This document shows positions 47,412 through 55,746 of a DNA stretch of 64,000 nucleotides, piece by piece (the first letter of the stretch is position 1; each line of letters begins with the position of its first letter). The notes under the pieces were generated by a model that was not told where the DNA came from, searched no databases, and worked only from the letters and a program-made list of their open reading frames with translations. Source of the DNA: Cyanobium sp. CZS48M (GTDB taxonomy: Bacteria; Cyanobacteriota; Cyanobacteriia; PCC-6307; Cyanobiaceae); NCBI GenBank assembly GCA_030373145.1, contig JAUCZK010000001.1, positions 393,165-457,164 on the forward strand, in the 5' to 3' direction. A program made the translations under genes and the position numbers.

Positions 47412-48679
47412 CGCCGCTGGGGCGGGCGCCCGTGGCGCGACACCGAGGCGCACAGCCCCAGGGAGATGAAGTTCACCAGCATGGCCGAGCGGCCATAGCT
47501 CAGCCAGGGCAGGGGAATGCCGGTGATCGGGCCCAGACCGATGGTCATGTTGATGTTCACCACCACCTGAAACATCAGCATCGCGCCGATCCCCACCACC
47601 ACCAGCGATTCGTAATCGCTGCGGGCCCGCCCGGCGATCTGGAGCAGGCGCCACATCAGCAGCACGAATCCCACCACCACCAGGGTGGAGCCGATGAAGC
47701 CGGTCTCCTCCCCCAGGGCACTGAAGATGAAGTCGGTGTGCTGTTCGGGGATGAAGCGCAACAGGGTGAGGTGGCCCTGCATCAGTCCGGTGCCCCAGAG
47801 CCCCCCTGAACCGATGCCCACCGTGCTCTGCAGCAGGTGGTACCCCCCACCGAGGGGATCCTGGGAGGGATCGAGAAACATGGTGAGTCGTGCCCGCTGG
47901 TGGTCCTTGAGGCCGTGGGCCCAGAGCCAGGGGGTGCCGAGGGCGAACACCCCCTGAATCACCAGAGTGACCGACGCGGCCAGGGACTTCCAGGGCAGGG
48001 AGCGCCAGGCCAGCACAGCCATGGCCGGCACCCAGGCCACCAGGGCCCAGGGAATGGTGCCCGCCAGGATGGCAGTGAGCAGGGGGGAGAGCAGCAGCAG
48101 CAGCCAGGCCCCTGGCATCCCCGACCAGAACATCATCACCAGCAGCACCGCTCCGAACACCAGCGAGGTGCCCAGATCGGGCTGCACGAACACCAGTAGC
48201 CAGGGCACGCTGATCATGGCCACGGGCCGGATCAGGTCAACGGGCCGCTCCACCGGATGCCGGGCCAGCACACCGGCCAGCAATAGGATCGCCGCCACCT
48301 TGGCGAACTCCGAGGGCTGCACGTTGAAGCCGGCGATGTTGATCCAGCTCTGGGCACCCAGCGCGCTGACCCCCACCACCCGCACCGCCACCAGGCTGGC
48401 CACCATCGCGCCGTAGATCAGCCAGCGGAATGGCTGGTAGCGCTCCAGCGGAATCCGGGCCAGCACCAGGGCGAGGCCCATTCCCACAGCGGCAATGATC
48501 CAGTGCTGATACCAGATCGCGTATGGGGCCTGGCGCTGGGTGCTGGCGATCAGGATGCCGGCCACCGCCACCATGGCCAGGGGGATGCCCCACAGCAGCA
48601 GATCCACCCCCTCAAGGAGCCGCCGACGGGCCGGTTTGGCCGCCGAGAACATGCTGCGCCGGCTGCCCAGCAAGGCCAT
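47405..48679 (-). CDS. rodA: Rod-shape-determining glycan polymerase RodA (FtsW/RodA/SEDS)
   Basis: A 424-residue polytopic membrane protein of the SEDS family, which polymerises lipid II during cell elongation. About ten hydrophobic segments are visible, with WINIAGFNVQPSEFAKVA (family signature), FVQPDLGTSLV, QSTVGIGSGGLWGTGLMQG and FIPEQHTDFIFSALGEETGF. TGIPLPWLSYGRSAMLVN is near the end. I call RodA rather than FtsW from length and the cell-elongation-type cluster. It follows mrp by 5 bp and overlaps the histidine kinase-like gene. Confidence 0.9.
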   Translation of the reverse strand: MALLGSRRSMFSAAKPARRRLLEGVDLLLWGIPLAMVAVAGILIASTQRQAPYAIWYQHWIIAAVGMGLALVLARIPLERYQPFRWLIYGAMVASLVAVRVVGVSALGAQSWINIAGFNVQPSEFAKVAAILLLAGVLARHPVERPVDLIRPVAMISVPWLLVFVQPDLGTSLVFGAVLLVMMFWSGMPGAWLLLLLSPLLTAILAGTIPWALVAWVPAMAVLAWRSLPWKSLAASVTLVIQGVFALGTPWLWAHGLKDHQRARLTMFLDPSQDPLGGGYHLLQSTVGIGSGGLWGTGLMQGHLTLLRFIPEQHTDFIFSALGEETGFIGSTLVVVGFVLLMWRLLQIAGRARSDYESLVVVGIGAMLMFQVVVNINMTIGLGPITGIPLPWLSYGRSAMLVNFISLGLCASVSRHGRPPQRRW

Positions 48680-48684
48680 TGGGA

Positions 48685-49791
48685 TCAGGCGGCGGCCAAG
48701 CTGAGGCTGCTGATCCGCTGAGCCAAGCTTTGGAAGGCGCGGGCCGTGGCCGACTCGGGTCGGGCGATCACCACCGGCTGCCCCTGGTCGCCCCCATCCA
48801 CCACCGCCATCTCCAGGGGCAGCTTGGCCAGCAGGGGCACATCGGCTTCGGCGGCGAGGATGGCCCCGCCGCCACTGCCGAAGATGGCGTAGCTGGCCTC
48901 GGGCCGGTCGGGTGGGATGAAGCTGCTCATGTTCTCGACCACGCCGAGCACGGGAACCCCCATCTGCAGGAACATGGCCAGGCCGCGGCGGGCGTCCTGC
49001 AGCGACACCCGCTGGGGGGTGGTCACGATCACCACTCCGGCCATCGGCACCGCCTGGGCCAGTGTGAGCTGGGCATCGCCGGTGCCGGGCGGCAGGTCCA
49101 CCACCAGCACGTCGCGCTCACCCCAGTCCGACTGGTAGAGGAACTGGCGGATGATGCCGTTGAGCATCGGCCCCCGCCACACCACCGGCTGGTTCTCCTG
49201 GATCAGCAGCCCCATCGACACCATGGCGATGCCGCAGGTCTCGATCGGCACCAGCACCTGCTCGTTGCCGCTGCCGCGTACTTCGGGAGTGCGGTCGGCC
49301 ACACCCAGCATGGTCGGGGCATTGGGGCCATAGATGTCAGCGTCGAGCAGGCCCACACGCAGGCCGCTCTGGGCCAGGGCACAGGCCAGGTTCACGGCCA
49401 CGGTGCTCTTGCCCACACCGCCTTTGCCGCTGCTCACGGCGATGATCCGGCCCACGCCGGGGATGCCCTGGCGCTCGGGGAGGTTGCCGCCGCCGCCGGG
49501 GCCATGGCCTGCGCCGCCGATCGGTGAACCCTCGGGCCGCCCGCCAGCGCTGGGCTGCGTCAGCTCGATCTGAACATCCTCGATGCTCTCGATGGCCATC
49601 AGCGCCTCGCGCGCTTCGGTGGCGATCCGCTCCCGCTGGCTGGTGGCGTAACCCGGCAACGCCAGGCTGAAGACCACGCGGCTCCCCTGGGGACGCACCT
49701 GCTGGATCCAGCCCAGTTCGAGCAGACTCCGTCCGGTGCCCGCGTCGCAGAGGGGCTGGAGGGCGGCGAGAGCCTGTTCAGCGGTGGCCAT
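48685..49791 (-). CDS. mrp: Mrp/ApbC family iron-sulfur carrier ATPase
   Basis: A 368-residue P-loop protein that carries and transfers [4Fe-4S] clusters. Residues 1-80 are a MIP18/DUF59 domain; the ATPase starts with AVSSGKGGVGKSTVAVNLA (deviant Walker A) and has LLDADIYGPNAPTMLG and VVDLPPGTGDAQLTLAQ. The CxxC cluster site expected near ENMSSFIPPDRPE is missing; many cyanobacterial Mrp proteins look the same there. A Gly-rich linker (residues 85-103) joins the domains. It is the first gene of mrp-rodA-kinase. Confidence 0.92.
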   Translation of the reverse strand: MATAEQALAALQPLCDAGTGRSLLELGWIQQVRPQGSRVVFSLALPGYATSQRERIATEAREALMAIESIEDVQIELTQPSAGGRPEGSPIGGAGHGPGGGGNLPERQGIPGVGRIIAVSSGKGGVGKSTVAVNLACALAQSGLRVGLLDADIYGPNAPTMLGVADRTPEVRGSGNEQVLVPIETCGIAMVSMGLLIQENQPVVWRGPMLNGIIRQFLYQSDWGERDVLVVDLPPGTGDAQLTLAQAVPMAGVVIVTTPQRVSLQDARRGLAMFLQMGVPVLGVVENMSSFIPPDRPEASYAIFGSGGGAILAAEADVPLLAKLPLEMAVVDGGDQGQPVVIARPESATARAFQSLAQRISSLSLAAA

Positions 49792-49921
49792 CCGTGGGTG
49801 CCGGCATCAGGGCTGATCCTAGGGGCCGCCCCCATGACAGAGGCTCTCGAAGGGTTGTGCCCCGGTTCCACGGGCTGGAATGGTGGAGAGGTTTCGAACG
49901 TCCGGTGGGGCGTGATCGTCA

Positions 49922-51010
49922 GTGGCGGAGCAGGGACAGTCGGGCGTGGCCGATGGGGAGACGAACACTGGGGGAGCTCAGCTCTTGGAGCATCCGCCGG
50001 CCGACTCCCGCGCCCGGGCCCGCGCCCTGCTGATGGGCCTCCAGGACAGCATCTGCGCTGGCCTCCAGGCCCTGGATGGCGAAGGGGTGTTTCAGGAGGA
50101 GAGCTGGGAGCGGCCGGAGGGGGGCGGCGGCCGCTCGCGGGTGATGAAGGCCGGTCGGATCTTCGAGCAGGGCGGGGTGAACTTCTCCGAGGTGGAAGGC
50201 GATCAGCTGCCCCCCTCGATCCTCAGCCAACGGCCTGAGGCCGCCGGCCAGCGCTGGTTCGCCACCGGCACCTCAATGGTGCTCCATCCCCGCAATCCCT
50301 ACGTGCCCACGGTGCACCTCAACTACCGCTACTTCGAGGCGGGGCCGGTCTGGTGGTTCGGTGGTGGCGCCGACCTCACCCCCTACTACCCCTTCCTCGC
50401 GGATGCCCGTCACTTTCACCGCAGCCTGCAGGGCGCCTGTGACAGCGTGGATCCCAGCCTGTATCGCGTCTTCAAGCCCTGGTGCGATGAATATTTCTTC
50501 CTGAAGCACCGCGACGAAACCCGGGGTGTGGGCGGCATCTTCTACGACTACCAGGACCCCACCGGCACGCTCTACAAGGGTCAGGATCCCAGCGGACCGG
50601 CTGCGGCCGCAGCGGCGACGATTGGAGCCTCTCCCCACAGCTGGGAGCAGTTGTTCCAGCTGGCGAGTGCCTGCGGCAATGCCTTTTTGCCCAGCTACGT
50701 GCCGATCGTCGAGAAGCGCCATGGCATTCCCTACGGAGATCGGGAACGCCAGTTCCAGCTCTACCGCCGGGGCCGCTACGTGGAATTCAATCTGGTGTTC
50801 GATCGCGGCACGATCTTCGGCCTGCAGACCAACGGCCGCACCGAATCGATCCTGATGTCGCTACCCCCGCTGGTGCGCTGGGAGTACGGGTACGGGCCCG
50901 AGCCCGGTAGTCGCGAAGCGCTGGTCAGTGAGGTGTTCACCAAGCCGCAGGACTGGTTCGGGGATGCCGCGCTGGAAGAGCTCTGCCGAGCCCGGGGTGC
51001 TTTCGACTGA
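49922..51010 (+). CDS. hemF: Oxygen-dependent coproporphyrinogen III oxidase
   Basis: Aerobic decarboxylation of coproporphyrinogen III in heme and chlorophyll synthesis. The 362-residue protein has [28 protein letters not shown] segment, [34 protein letters not shown] and [20 protein letters not shown], all HemF signatures. The first in-frame start is a GTG at 49922; the first 20 residues are not conserved. It is divergent from mrp by 130 bp. Confidence 0.96.
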   Translation: MAEQGQSGVADGETNTGGAQLLEHPPADSRARARALLMGLQDSICAGLQALDGEGVFQEESWERPEGGGGRSRVMKAGRIFEQGGVNFSEVEGDQLPPSILSQRPEAAGQRWFATGTSMVLHPRNPYVPTVHLNYRYFEAGPVWWFGGGADLTPYYPFLADARHFHRSLQGACDSVDPSLYRVFKPWCDEYFFLKHRDETRGVGGIFYDYQDPTGTLYKGQDPSGPAAAAAATIGASPHSWEQLFQLASACGNAFLPSYVPIVEKRHGIPYGDRERQFQLYRRGRYVEFNLVFDRGTIFGLQTNGRTESILMSLPPLVRWEYGYGPEPGSREALVSEVFTKPQDWFGDAALEELCRARGAFD

Positions 51011-51045
51011 ACCCCCGATCTCATGCCCGTGGAAGCCTCTGTTGC

Positions 51046-51879
51046 TCAGGGGCGGGTTGCGGGGGTGCCTAAGGAGGTGGCTGGCAGATTTCTTGGGAGG
51101 GGGCTGATGCCCTGCTCCAGGGCCAGGACAACCCGCTCGGCGATGGCGTTGAGCGCTGCATCCCGGCTGACGCGATCCCTCAGGGCCGACTCCAGAGGAC
51201 TCTCCAGCTTGCCGATCTCGAGGATGGCGATGCCCCGGCGCGGCGCTCCCAGCCCGCCGCGGAATTGGAAAGGGAAGGCCCCGAAGGAGGCGGCCAGGCT
51301 TTCGTCGAGCAGGCTGGGGGCCTGGTGCAGCGGCGGGATCAGTCCCGAACCGAAGCCGTCGGGTCCATAGGCGTCGTAGTGGATCTCCAGGGCGTATCCC
51401 CCCCGGCGCACATGCTCCTTGCCCACACTCCAGTTGGTGCGGGGATCATCCCCGTCGGCGATGCTGCGTTGAGCTGGCACGTAGAGGCTGATCGGCAGAC
51501 CGCGCTGGCGTCCCAGGGCCACCACCCGCTCGGCGGTGAGCAGATTCCAATAGAGCTCATCACGGATGCCGGGGATCATCGGTTGGGCCCCGAAGCGATC
51601 CACTGCTTCACCGCTGGTGCCCGATCCGGCCATGCCCTGGGAATCGGCGTGGCCGGCCATCACCAGGATCGGTGTGCCCGCCGCCAGCGGCCGCCGGCCG
51701 ATCCAGTCTTTGTTCAGTGGTGTGCGCGGCCCGGTGAGCGGGTCGATGGCGAGCATGGCCGGGGCTTCGGCGGCGCTGCCCAGCACCAGCACCAGGCCCA
51801 GCCCCAGCAGAGCCCAGCGCAGGGGGCTTGGTTGCGACCGGGGCCGAGGCGGGCTTGGAGTCTGCGGATGGAGGGGCAT
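51046..51879 (-). CDS. N-acetylmuramoyl-L-alanine amidase-like protein (Amidase_3 pattern)
   Basis: A 277-residue exported protein: a signal-like hydrophobic segment (LRWALLGLGLVLVLGSAAEAPAM) near residues 20-42. The zinc ligand pattern of Amidase_3 can be traced: His in LVMAGHADSQ, Glu in RDELYWNLLTAERVV, His in ALEIHYDAYGPDGFGSG and the catalytic Glu in AILEIGKLESPLE. Sequence between motifs is more divergent than in well-known amidases, so I hold the call at moderate confidence. It converges on hemF and is followed upstream by the DUF2930 gene on the same strand. Confidence 0.7.
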   Translation of the reverse strand: MPLHPQTPSPPRPRSQPSPLRWALLGLGLVLVLGSAAEAPAMLAIDPLTGPRTPLNKDWIGRRPLAAGTPILVMAGHADSQGMAGSGTSGEAVDRFGAQPMIPGIRDELYWNLLTAERVVALGRQRGLPISLYVPAQRSIADGDDPRTNWSVGKEHVRRGGYALEIHYDAYGPDGFGSGLIPPLHQAPSLLDESLAASFGAFPFQFRGGLGAPRRGIAILEIGKLESPLESALRDRVSRDAALNAIAERVVLALEQGISPLPRNLPATSLGTPATRP

Positions 51880-51890
51880 GGTCCGAGGAT

Positions 51891-52457
51891 TCAGATGGGG
51901 GAACTGAGCAGGGTGCCGTCACTGGCCAGTTGCAGGCGGGGCCCCAGCTCCAGTTCCAGGGCGATCAGCTCGTCGCGGTGGGCCCGTAGGCGGAGCTGGC
52001 TGAGGGGAGCGTCATCGGCGCTGATCAGGCGCAGTTCCACCAGCTCCTGGCGGGCGGCCCGCCGCCGGTAGACCAGCCCCGCCAGCGGACCGATCAGGGC
52101 CAGCAGCAGCGGCCACCAGCCCAGCGAAGGCAGCAGCTGACGCAGCACCAGGCCAAGGCAGGCCGCCCCGACCGTCCCCAGCAGCGAGAGCAGCAGCGCC
52201 AGGGTGCCGCTGGCTCCCACCTGGCCGCGGAAGCGCAGCAGCCGCCGCTCGGGATCGCCGTCCTCCGCCTGCCAGCCCCGTTGCTTCAGCCACTGGCTGA
52301 GGCCGTCGAGCACCTCGAGGGCCGGCCGCGGCGACTGCACGTCCACCACCGTGGTGCGGTCCTTGCTGGCGGCGCGCAGGAAGAACACCAGGCCGATGGT
52401 CATCAGCAGGGTCAGCAGCAGGGTGGAGCCCAGGGTGGGGGACAGGAGCGACGGCAC
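51891..52457 (-). CDS. Cofactor assembly of complex C subunit B (CCB2/CCB4, DUF2930)
   Basis: A 188-residue membrane protein. Cyanobacterial and plastid CCB proteins attach heme c_i to cytochrome b6. The signature FFLRAASKDRTTVVDVQSP near residue 26 is typical, with one TM segment before it and two further hydrophobic stretches (LALLLSLLGTVGAACLGLVL and WWPLLLALIGPLAGLVY). The C-terminal half is a soluble beta-like domain. It is divergent from the RNase D-like gene. Confidence 0.8.
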   Translation of the reverse strand: MPSLLSPTLGSTLLLTLLMTIGLVFFLRAASKDRTTVVDVQSPRPALEVLDGLSQWLKQRGWQAEDGDPERRLLRFRGQVGASGTLALLLSLLGTVGAACLGLVLRQLLPSLGWWPLLLALIGPLAGLVYRRRAARQELVELRLISADDAPLSQLRLRAHRDELIALELELGPRLQLASDGTLLSSPI

Positions 52458-52504
52458 GCGGGCGATCCAGGGCGGAGGAGCTCCATTCTCCCCCTTTCGG
52501 CACG

Positions 52505-53191
52505 ATGGCGTCGGTTGCTCCCCCGCCCATGCCCTTGGCCCTCTCCCCCACCCCCCATCGCTTCGCTGTGTTCGAGGGGGATCTCGACGCCGACTGGCTC
52601 AGCCTGCTGGCCCAGGCCCCGGCCCTGGCGGTGGACACCGAAGCGATGGGGCTGATCCATGGCCGCGACCGTTTGTGCCTGGTGCAGATCGCCGACCATC
52701 TCGACAACGTCTGCTGCATCCGCATCGCCCGGGGCCAGCAGGAGGCGCCGCGCCTGCGCCAGCTGCTGGAGAGTGCGGCGATCGAGAAGGTGTTCCACTT
52801 CGCCCGCTTCGACCTGGCGGCCCTGGGGGAAGGCCTGGGCATCGCCGTGGCGCCACTGTTCTGCACCAAGGTGGCCAGCCGCCTGGCCCGCACCTACAGC
52901 TCCCGCCACGGCCTCAAGGAGGTGGTGCAGGAGTTGGTGGGGGTGGAGCTCGACAAGCAGTCGCAGAGCAGCGACTGGGGACGGGCGGAGGATCTGGGCG
53001 AGGCCCAGCTGATCTATGCGGCCAACGACGTGCGCTATCTGCTGGCGGCCCGTGACGCCCTGGCCGCCATCCTCGAGCGGGAGGAGCGCCTGGATCTGGC
53101 CCGCCGCTGCTTCGCCTGCCTGCCGGTGTTCGCCGAGCTCGACCGCAGTCGCTTTGGTTCGGTGTTCGAGCATTCCTCCCAGTCGCGCTGA
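52505..53191 (+). CDS. RNase D-like 3'-5' exonuclease (DEDDy type)
   Basis: A 228-residue DnaQ-fold exonuclease. Exo I is ALAVDTEAMGL (Asp, Glu), Exo II is VFHFARFDLAAL (Asp) and Exo III is QLIYAANDVRYLL (Tyr-x3-Asp), so the full DEDDy set is present. There is no HRDC domain, so it is shorter than E. coli RNase D. Likely role is RNA 3' maturation or decay. The first ATG at 52505 may be early; MPLALSP at 52529 is also possible. Confidence 0.88.
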   Translation: MASVAPPPMPLALSPTPHRFAVFEGDLDADWLSLLAQAPALAVDTEAMGLIHGRDRLCLVQIADHLDNVCCIRIARGQQEAPRLRQLLESAAIEKVFHFARFDLAALGEGLGIAVAPLFCTKVASRLARTYSSRHGLKEVVQELVGVELDKQSQSSDWGRAEDLGEAQLIYAANDVRYLLAARDALAAILEREERLDLARRCFACLPVFAELDRSRFGSVFEHSSQSR

Positions 53192-53251
53192 GGCTCGAGG
53201 CGAACCAATGTGGCCAGCACCAGTAGGTTCTGCGATCAATGAGCCCTGCGG

Positions 53252-53509
53252 TCAGTCCTCGACCATGAAGCCGCTGTCGTCGTCTTCGGCCACCAGCAGC
53301 TCATCCAGCAGCTGACCCTGGGCCCTGGCCCCTCCCTGGGCCTCCTGGATCATGCGCTCGGCGATGGTGATGCGCTCGCCGGCCGCTCGCGTTCCCTCCC
53401 TGGCGGCCTGCTGATCGACCCGGCGCCGGGCCGCGGCGATGCTCACCCCCAGCAGGGTGGCCAGCTGACCGGTGACGGTGGCGTAGGCCCGGTCGATCGG
53501 TGCTGGCAT
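53252..53509 (-). CDS. Conserved hypothetical small protein (85 aa)
   Basis: From the ATG at 53509, MPAPIDRAYATVTGQLATLLGVSIAAAR and an acidic tail (VAEDDDSGFMVED). The N-terminal half looks helical, with alanine- and arginine-rich surface and no membrane segment. I do not recognise a domain; it looks like a picocyanobacterial family. The in-frame extension to 53665 is antisense to the LpxB-like gene and left out. It converges on the RNase D-like gene. Confidence 0.6.
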   Translation of the reverse strand: MPAPIDRAYATVTGQLATLLGVSIAAARRRVDQQAAREGTRAAGERITIAERMIQEAQGGARAQGQLLDELLVAEDDDSGFMVED

Positions 53510-53540
53510 CGGGGATGGGCCTGGGTGAGGTGAGATCCCA

Positions 53541-54800
53541 TCATCCCTGGGCCTGGGCCTGGGCCAGCAGCCGGCGGTCCACCAGCTCCGCCAGGCGCTC
53601 GCTGCCGCCGGCTGTCCCCATCCGCTGCCGGCCGATGGCCCCGAGGTGCTGGCGTCGCTGGCCATCCCCCAGCAGCCGCTCCAGTTCGAGGGCCAGCTCC
53701 TGCCCTGAGGCGCAGGGCTGCACCCCCCCCCCCAGCAGCCGGCTCTGGCGCCGGGCGAACCCGCGCTTGAACTGCGGGCCCGGCCCCGGCAGAGAAAGCA
53801 CGGGCACCCCGAGGCCCACCAGTTGCTCGGTAGCGGTGCCGGCGGTGGCCAGACCCACCTCCCCCCAGCCGGCCCAGCGCTCGAAGCAGCCAGGCCCCAG
53901 CAGCAGCAGCCGCTGCTGGACCTGCCAGGCGGAGCTGCCGCCGCAACCCTGCGGGAGCTTCACCTCGCGGTAGCCTTGGGCCCGCAGGATCGGCTCCAGG
54001 TCGTCGCGGCTGGGGCGGGAGCCGGTGGGGCAGAGCACCACCTGTGGCTCCCTGGCCGGCGAGCAGGCCAGGCCCGTCAGCAGCCGCCGGGCATTGGCGA
54101 GGGCTTCCGGCAGCCGGCTGCCGCAGAGCAGCACGATCCGCCGCCGCTGGCCCAACACCTCCGGCAGGGGTCGTCGATCCAGCTCATCCATCATCGGATT
54201 GCCGGGTGCCAGTGCCGCCACCCCCTGGCGCCTCAGCCCCCGGGCGGTGAGGCCATCGCGCACCGCCACCAGCCGGGCGCGACGATCGGCCATCAGGGAC
54301 CATTCCCAGGGATCCCATTCACTGCCCTTGCAGCGGTGATAGCAGTCGGCGATGGGGTCGCGGCCGGGCCCACTCCTCCAGGTGTAATCGCTTTTGGGTG
54401 TGCCCACGAAGCCGTAGGGCGCGCCGCTGGCCCAGGCCAGCAGCAGGGGCAGCAGATCCCCCACCGCCAGGATCGGCTCGCCGCTGGCACCCCAGCGACG
54501 CACCAGCTGCCACTGGCGCCAGCTCAGGCCGCCCAGTCCCGCCCCCAGATCACGCAGCAGTGCGGAGAGGCTCTGGTTGCTGAAGCCGCCACTGGGCAGC
54601 CGCTGGCGGGGCCCCAGCCGCTGCAGCCAGCCCTCCTGCTCCGCCTGCCGGTAGGTCTCCCCCTCCCCCACCAGCGGCAAGACACCGATCAGCACCTGCG
54701 GGCGCCGCTGATGCAGCGCCTGCAGGATGCGCAAACCGATCAGATCCTCCCCATGGCCGTTGCTGAGCAGCAGCAGCCGGGGCTGCTGAGGACGGCTGAT
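53541..54800 (-). CDS. LpxB/MurG-like glycosyltransferase-related protein, start codon unclear
   Basis: About 419 residues resembling the 'lipid-A-disaccharide synthase-related' family of cyanobacteria: LLLLSNGHGEDLIGLRILQALH at the start, then AVGDLLPLLLAWASG, FVGTPKSDYTW, LAPGNPMMDELDRR, LLCGSRLPEALAN, and the C-terminal GTATEQLVGLGVPVLSLPGPGPQ that binds nucleotide sugar. No ATG, GTG or TTG is in frame between the antisense tRNA-Cys and the conserved LLLLSNGHG. I place the start at an ATC (54800) as a guess. A longer frame to 54947 reads through the tRNA. Function is unknown. Confidence 0.75.
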   Translation of the reverse strand: MSRPQQPRLLLLSNGHGEDLIGLRILQALHQRRPQVLIGVLPLVGEGETYRQAEQEGWLQRLGPRQRLPSGGFSNQSLSALLRDLGAGLGGLSWRQWQLVRRWGASGEPILAVGDLLPLLLAWASGAPYGFVGTPKSDYTWRSGPGRDPIADCYHRCKGSEWDPWEWSLMADRRARLVAVRDGLTARGLRRQGVAALAPGNPMMDELDRRPLPEVLGQRRRIVLLCGSRLPEALANARRLLTGLACSPAREPQVVLCPTGSRPSRDDLEPILRAQGYREVKLPQGCGGSSAWQVQQRLLLLGPGCFERWAGWGEVGLATAGTATEQLVGLGVPVLSLPGPGPQFKRGFARRQSRLLGGGVQPCASGQELALELERLLGDGQRRQHLGAIGRQRMGTAGGSERLAELVDRRLLAQAQAQG

Positions 54801-54833
54801 ACGATCCGCAGCAAGGGGGTTCGCCCCTGGTCT

Positions 54834-54904
54834 GGCGGCATGGCCAAGTGGTAAGGCAGAGGATTGCAAATCCTTTACCCCCAGTTCGAATCTGGGTGCC
54901 GCCT
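54834..54904 (+). tRNA. tRNA-Cys (GCA anticodon)
   Basis: A 71-nt cloverleaf. Acceptor GGCGGCA pairs with TGCCGCC, D-loop CAAGTGGTAAGG, anticodon loop TTGCAAA (anticodon GCA), T-arm CCAGTTCGAATCTGG. Discriminator is U, as required for cysteine. CCA is not encoded. Confidence 0.97.
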
Positions 54905-54943
54905 CTGATCTCCCCCCCGCCGGCGGGTTGCCGGAGGGGTCGT

Positions 54944-55504
54944 TCACAGTTCGGCGCTGGCTGCCCAGCGCTCCCCAGTGGGTGACTTGGCTTCGCAGCG
55001 CACCTCGTTCTTCTCCACCCTGCAGGTGCCATCGGCGGGCCAGGCGCTGGGCAGGCTGGTGGGCAGTCCGCGCTGATCGAAGCCCAGCTCACTCACGCTG
55101 GTGATTTCGGTGCTGAGGGGACCCTCCAGGCGGCAACGACCCTCGCTGCAGTGCAGCCCGGCCCCGCCGTCCTTCACCAGTCCCACGAAGGTGACCAGGT
55201 TGGAGGAGATTTCGCCGCTGCCGGCGCCGACGAAGCGGATGTTCAGCAGTCCCTGCTGGTTCTGCTCAAAGCGCAGTTCCGAGCAGGGGCCAGGGCTGGC
55301 CGCGGCCAGGTTGCGCTGGCAGCTGCGGGTGCTCCGTTGCACCCGGCCGAAGTCGGTGGATTTGTTCTCCTGGGCCCGCACGCCTGCTGCGGGGATCAGC
55401 AGGCTGAGCAGCACTCCGGCCAGCAGCAGTGCCGCCTGGTCGGTGCCCCGCCTGGCGCCGCTGGGGGGCCTGAATGACCTGGAAAGGGGGGTGCTGACGG
55501 CCAA
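54944..55504 (-). CDS. Secreted conserved hypothetical protein
   Basis: A 186-residue protein with a probable signal peptide: basic N-terminus, then AALLLAGVLLSLLIPAAGVRAQE with a likely cleavage after AxA near residue 45. The mature part has six cysteines (CQRNLAAASPGPCSELRF, LHCSEGRCRLEG, GTCRVEKNEVRCEA), which could form disulfides, and a beta-rich pattern. I do not recognise the family; similar small exported proteins occur in picocyanobacteria. Its 3' end lies 40 bp from tRNA-Cys. Confidence 0.65.
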   Translation of the reverse strand: MAVSTPLSRSFRPPSGARRGTDQAALLLAGVLLSLLIPAAGVRAQENKSTDFGRVQRSTRSCQRNLAAASPGPCSELRFEQNQQGLLNIRFVGAGSGEISSNLVTFVGLVKDGGAGLHCSEGRCRLEGPLSTEITSVSELGFDQRGLPTSLPSAWPADGTCRVEKNEVRCEAKSPTGERWAASAEL

Positions 55505-55560
55505 GGGGAACCCACGCGCAGGTCCACCATTGTGGAACCGCCCCGGCCCCGGCTTCTGAG

Positions 55561-55737
55561 TCAGTAGTCCGAATCGGCCACGCAGTGGCCCTGACAGCTG
55601 ATGTCGTTGCTGGCGGTGCGGCCGCAGTGGTTGCAGAGCACCGGCTCGCTGGGCGGCGGCTCCGGGGTCTGCAGCGCCTGCGTTCCCGGCTGTGGCACAG
55701 GCGTTGGCGATTGGTTCTGAGCTGGTGAGGAGGTCAT
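55561..55737 (-). CDS. Small zinc-ribbon-like protein (58 aa)
   Basis: From the ATG at 55737: a Pro/Gln/Ser-rich N-terminal half, then CNHCGRTASNDISCQGHC with cysteines at 35, 38, 48 and 52 (CxxC-x9-CxxxC), able to hold one zinc. No known family comes to mind. It is divergent from the aldo/keto reductase by 9 bp. The gene may be missed by annotation because a longer antisense-like frame covers it. Confidence 0.6.
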   Translation of the reverse strand: MTSSPAQNQSPTPVPQPGTQALQTPEPPPSEPVLCNHCGRTASNDISCQGHCVADSDY

Positions 55738-55746
55738 GCCCCGATC

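Noticed and set aside
53541..54947. A longer LpxB-like frame starting at 54947
   Set aside because: Its first 40 or so residues are the antisense of tRNA-Cys and its flank, which cannot be a conserved protein part.
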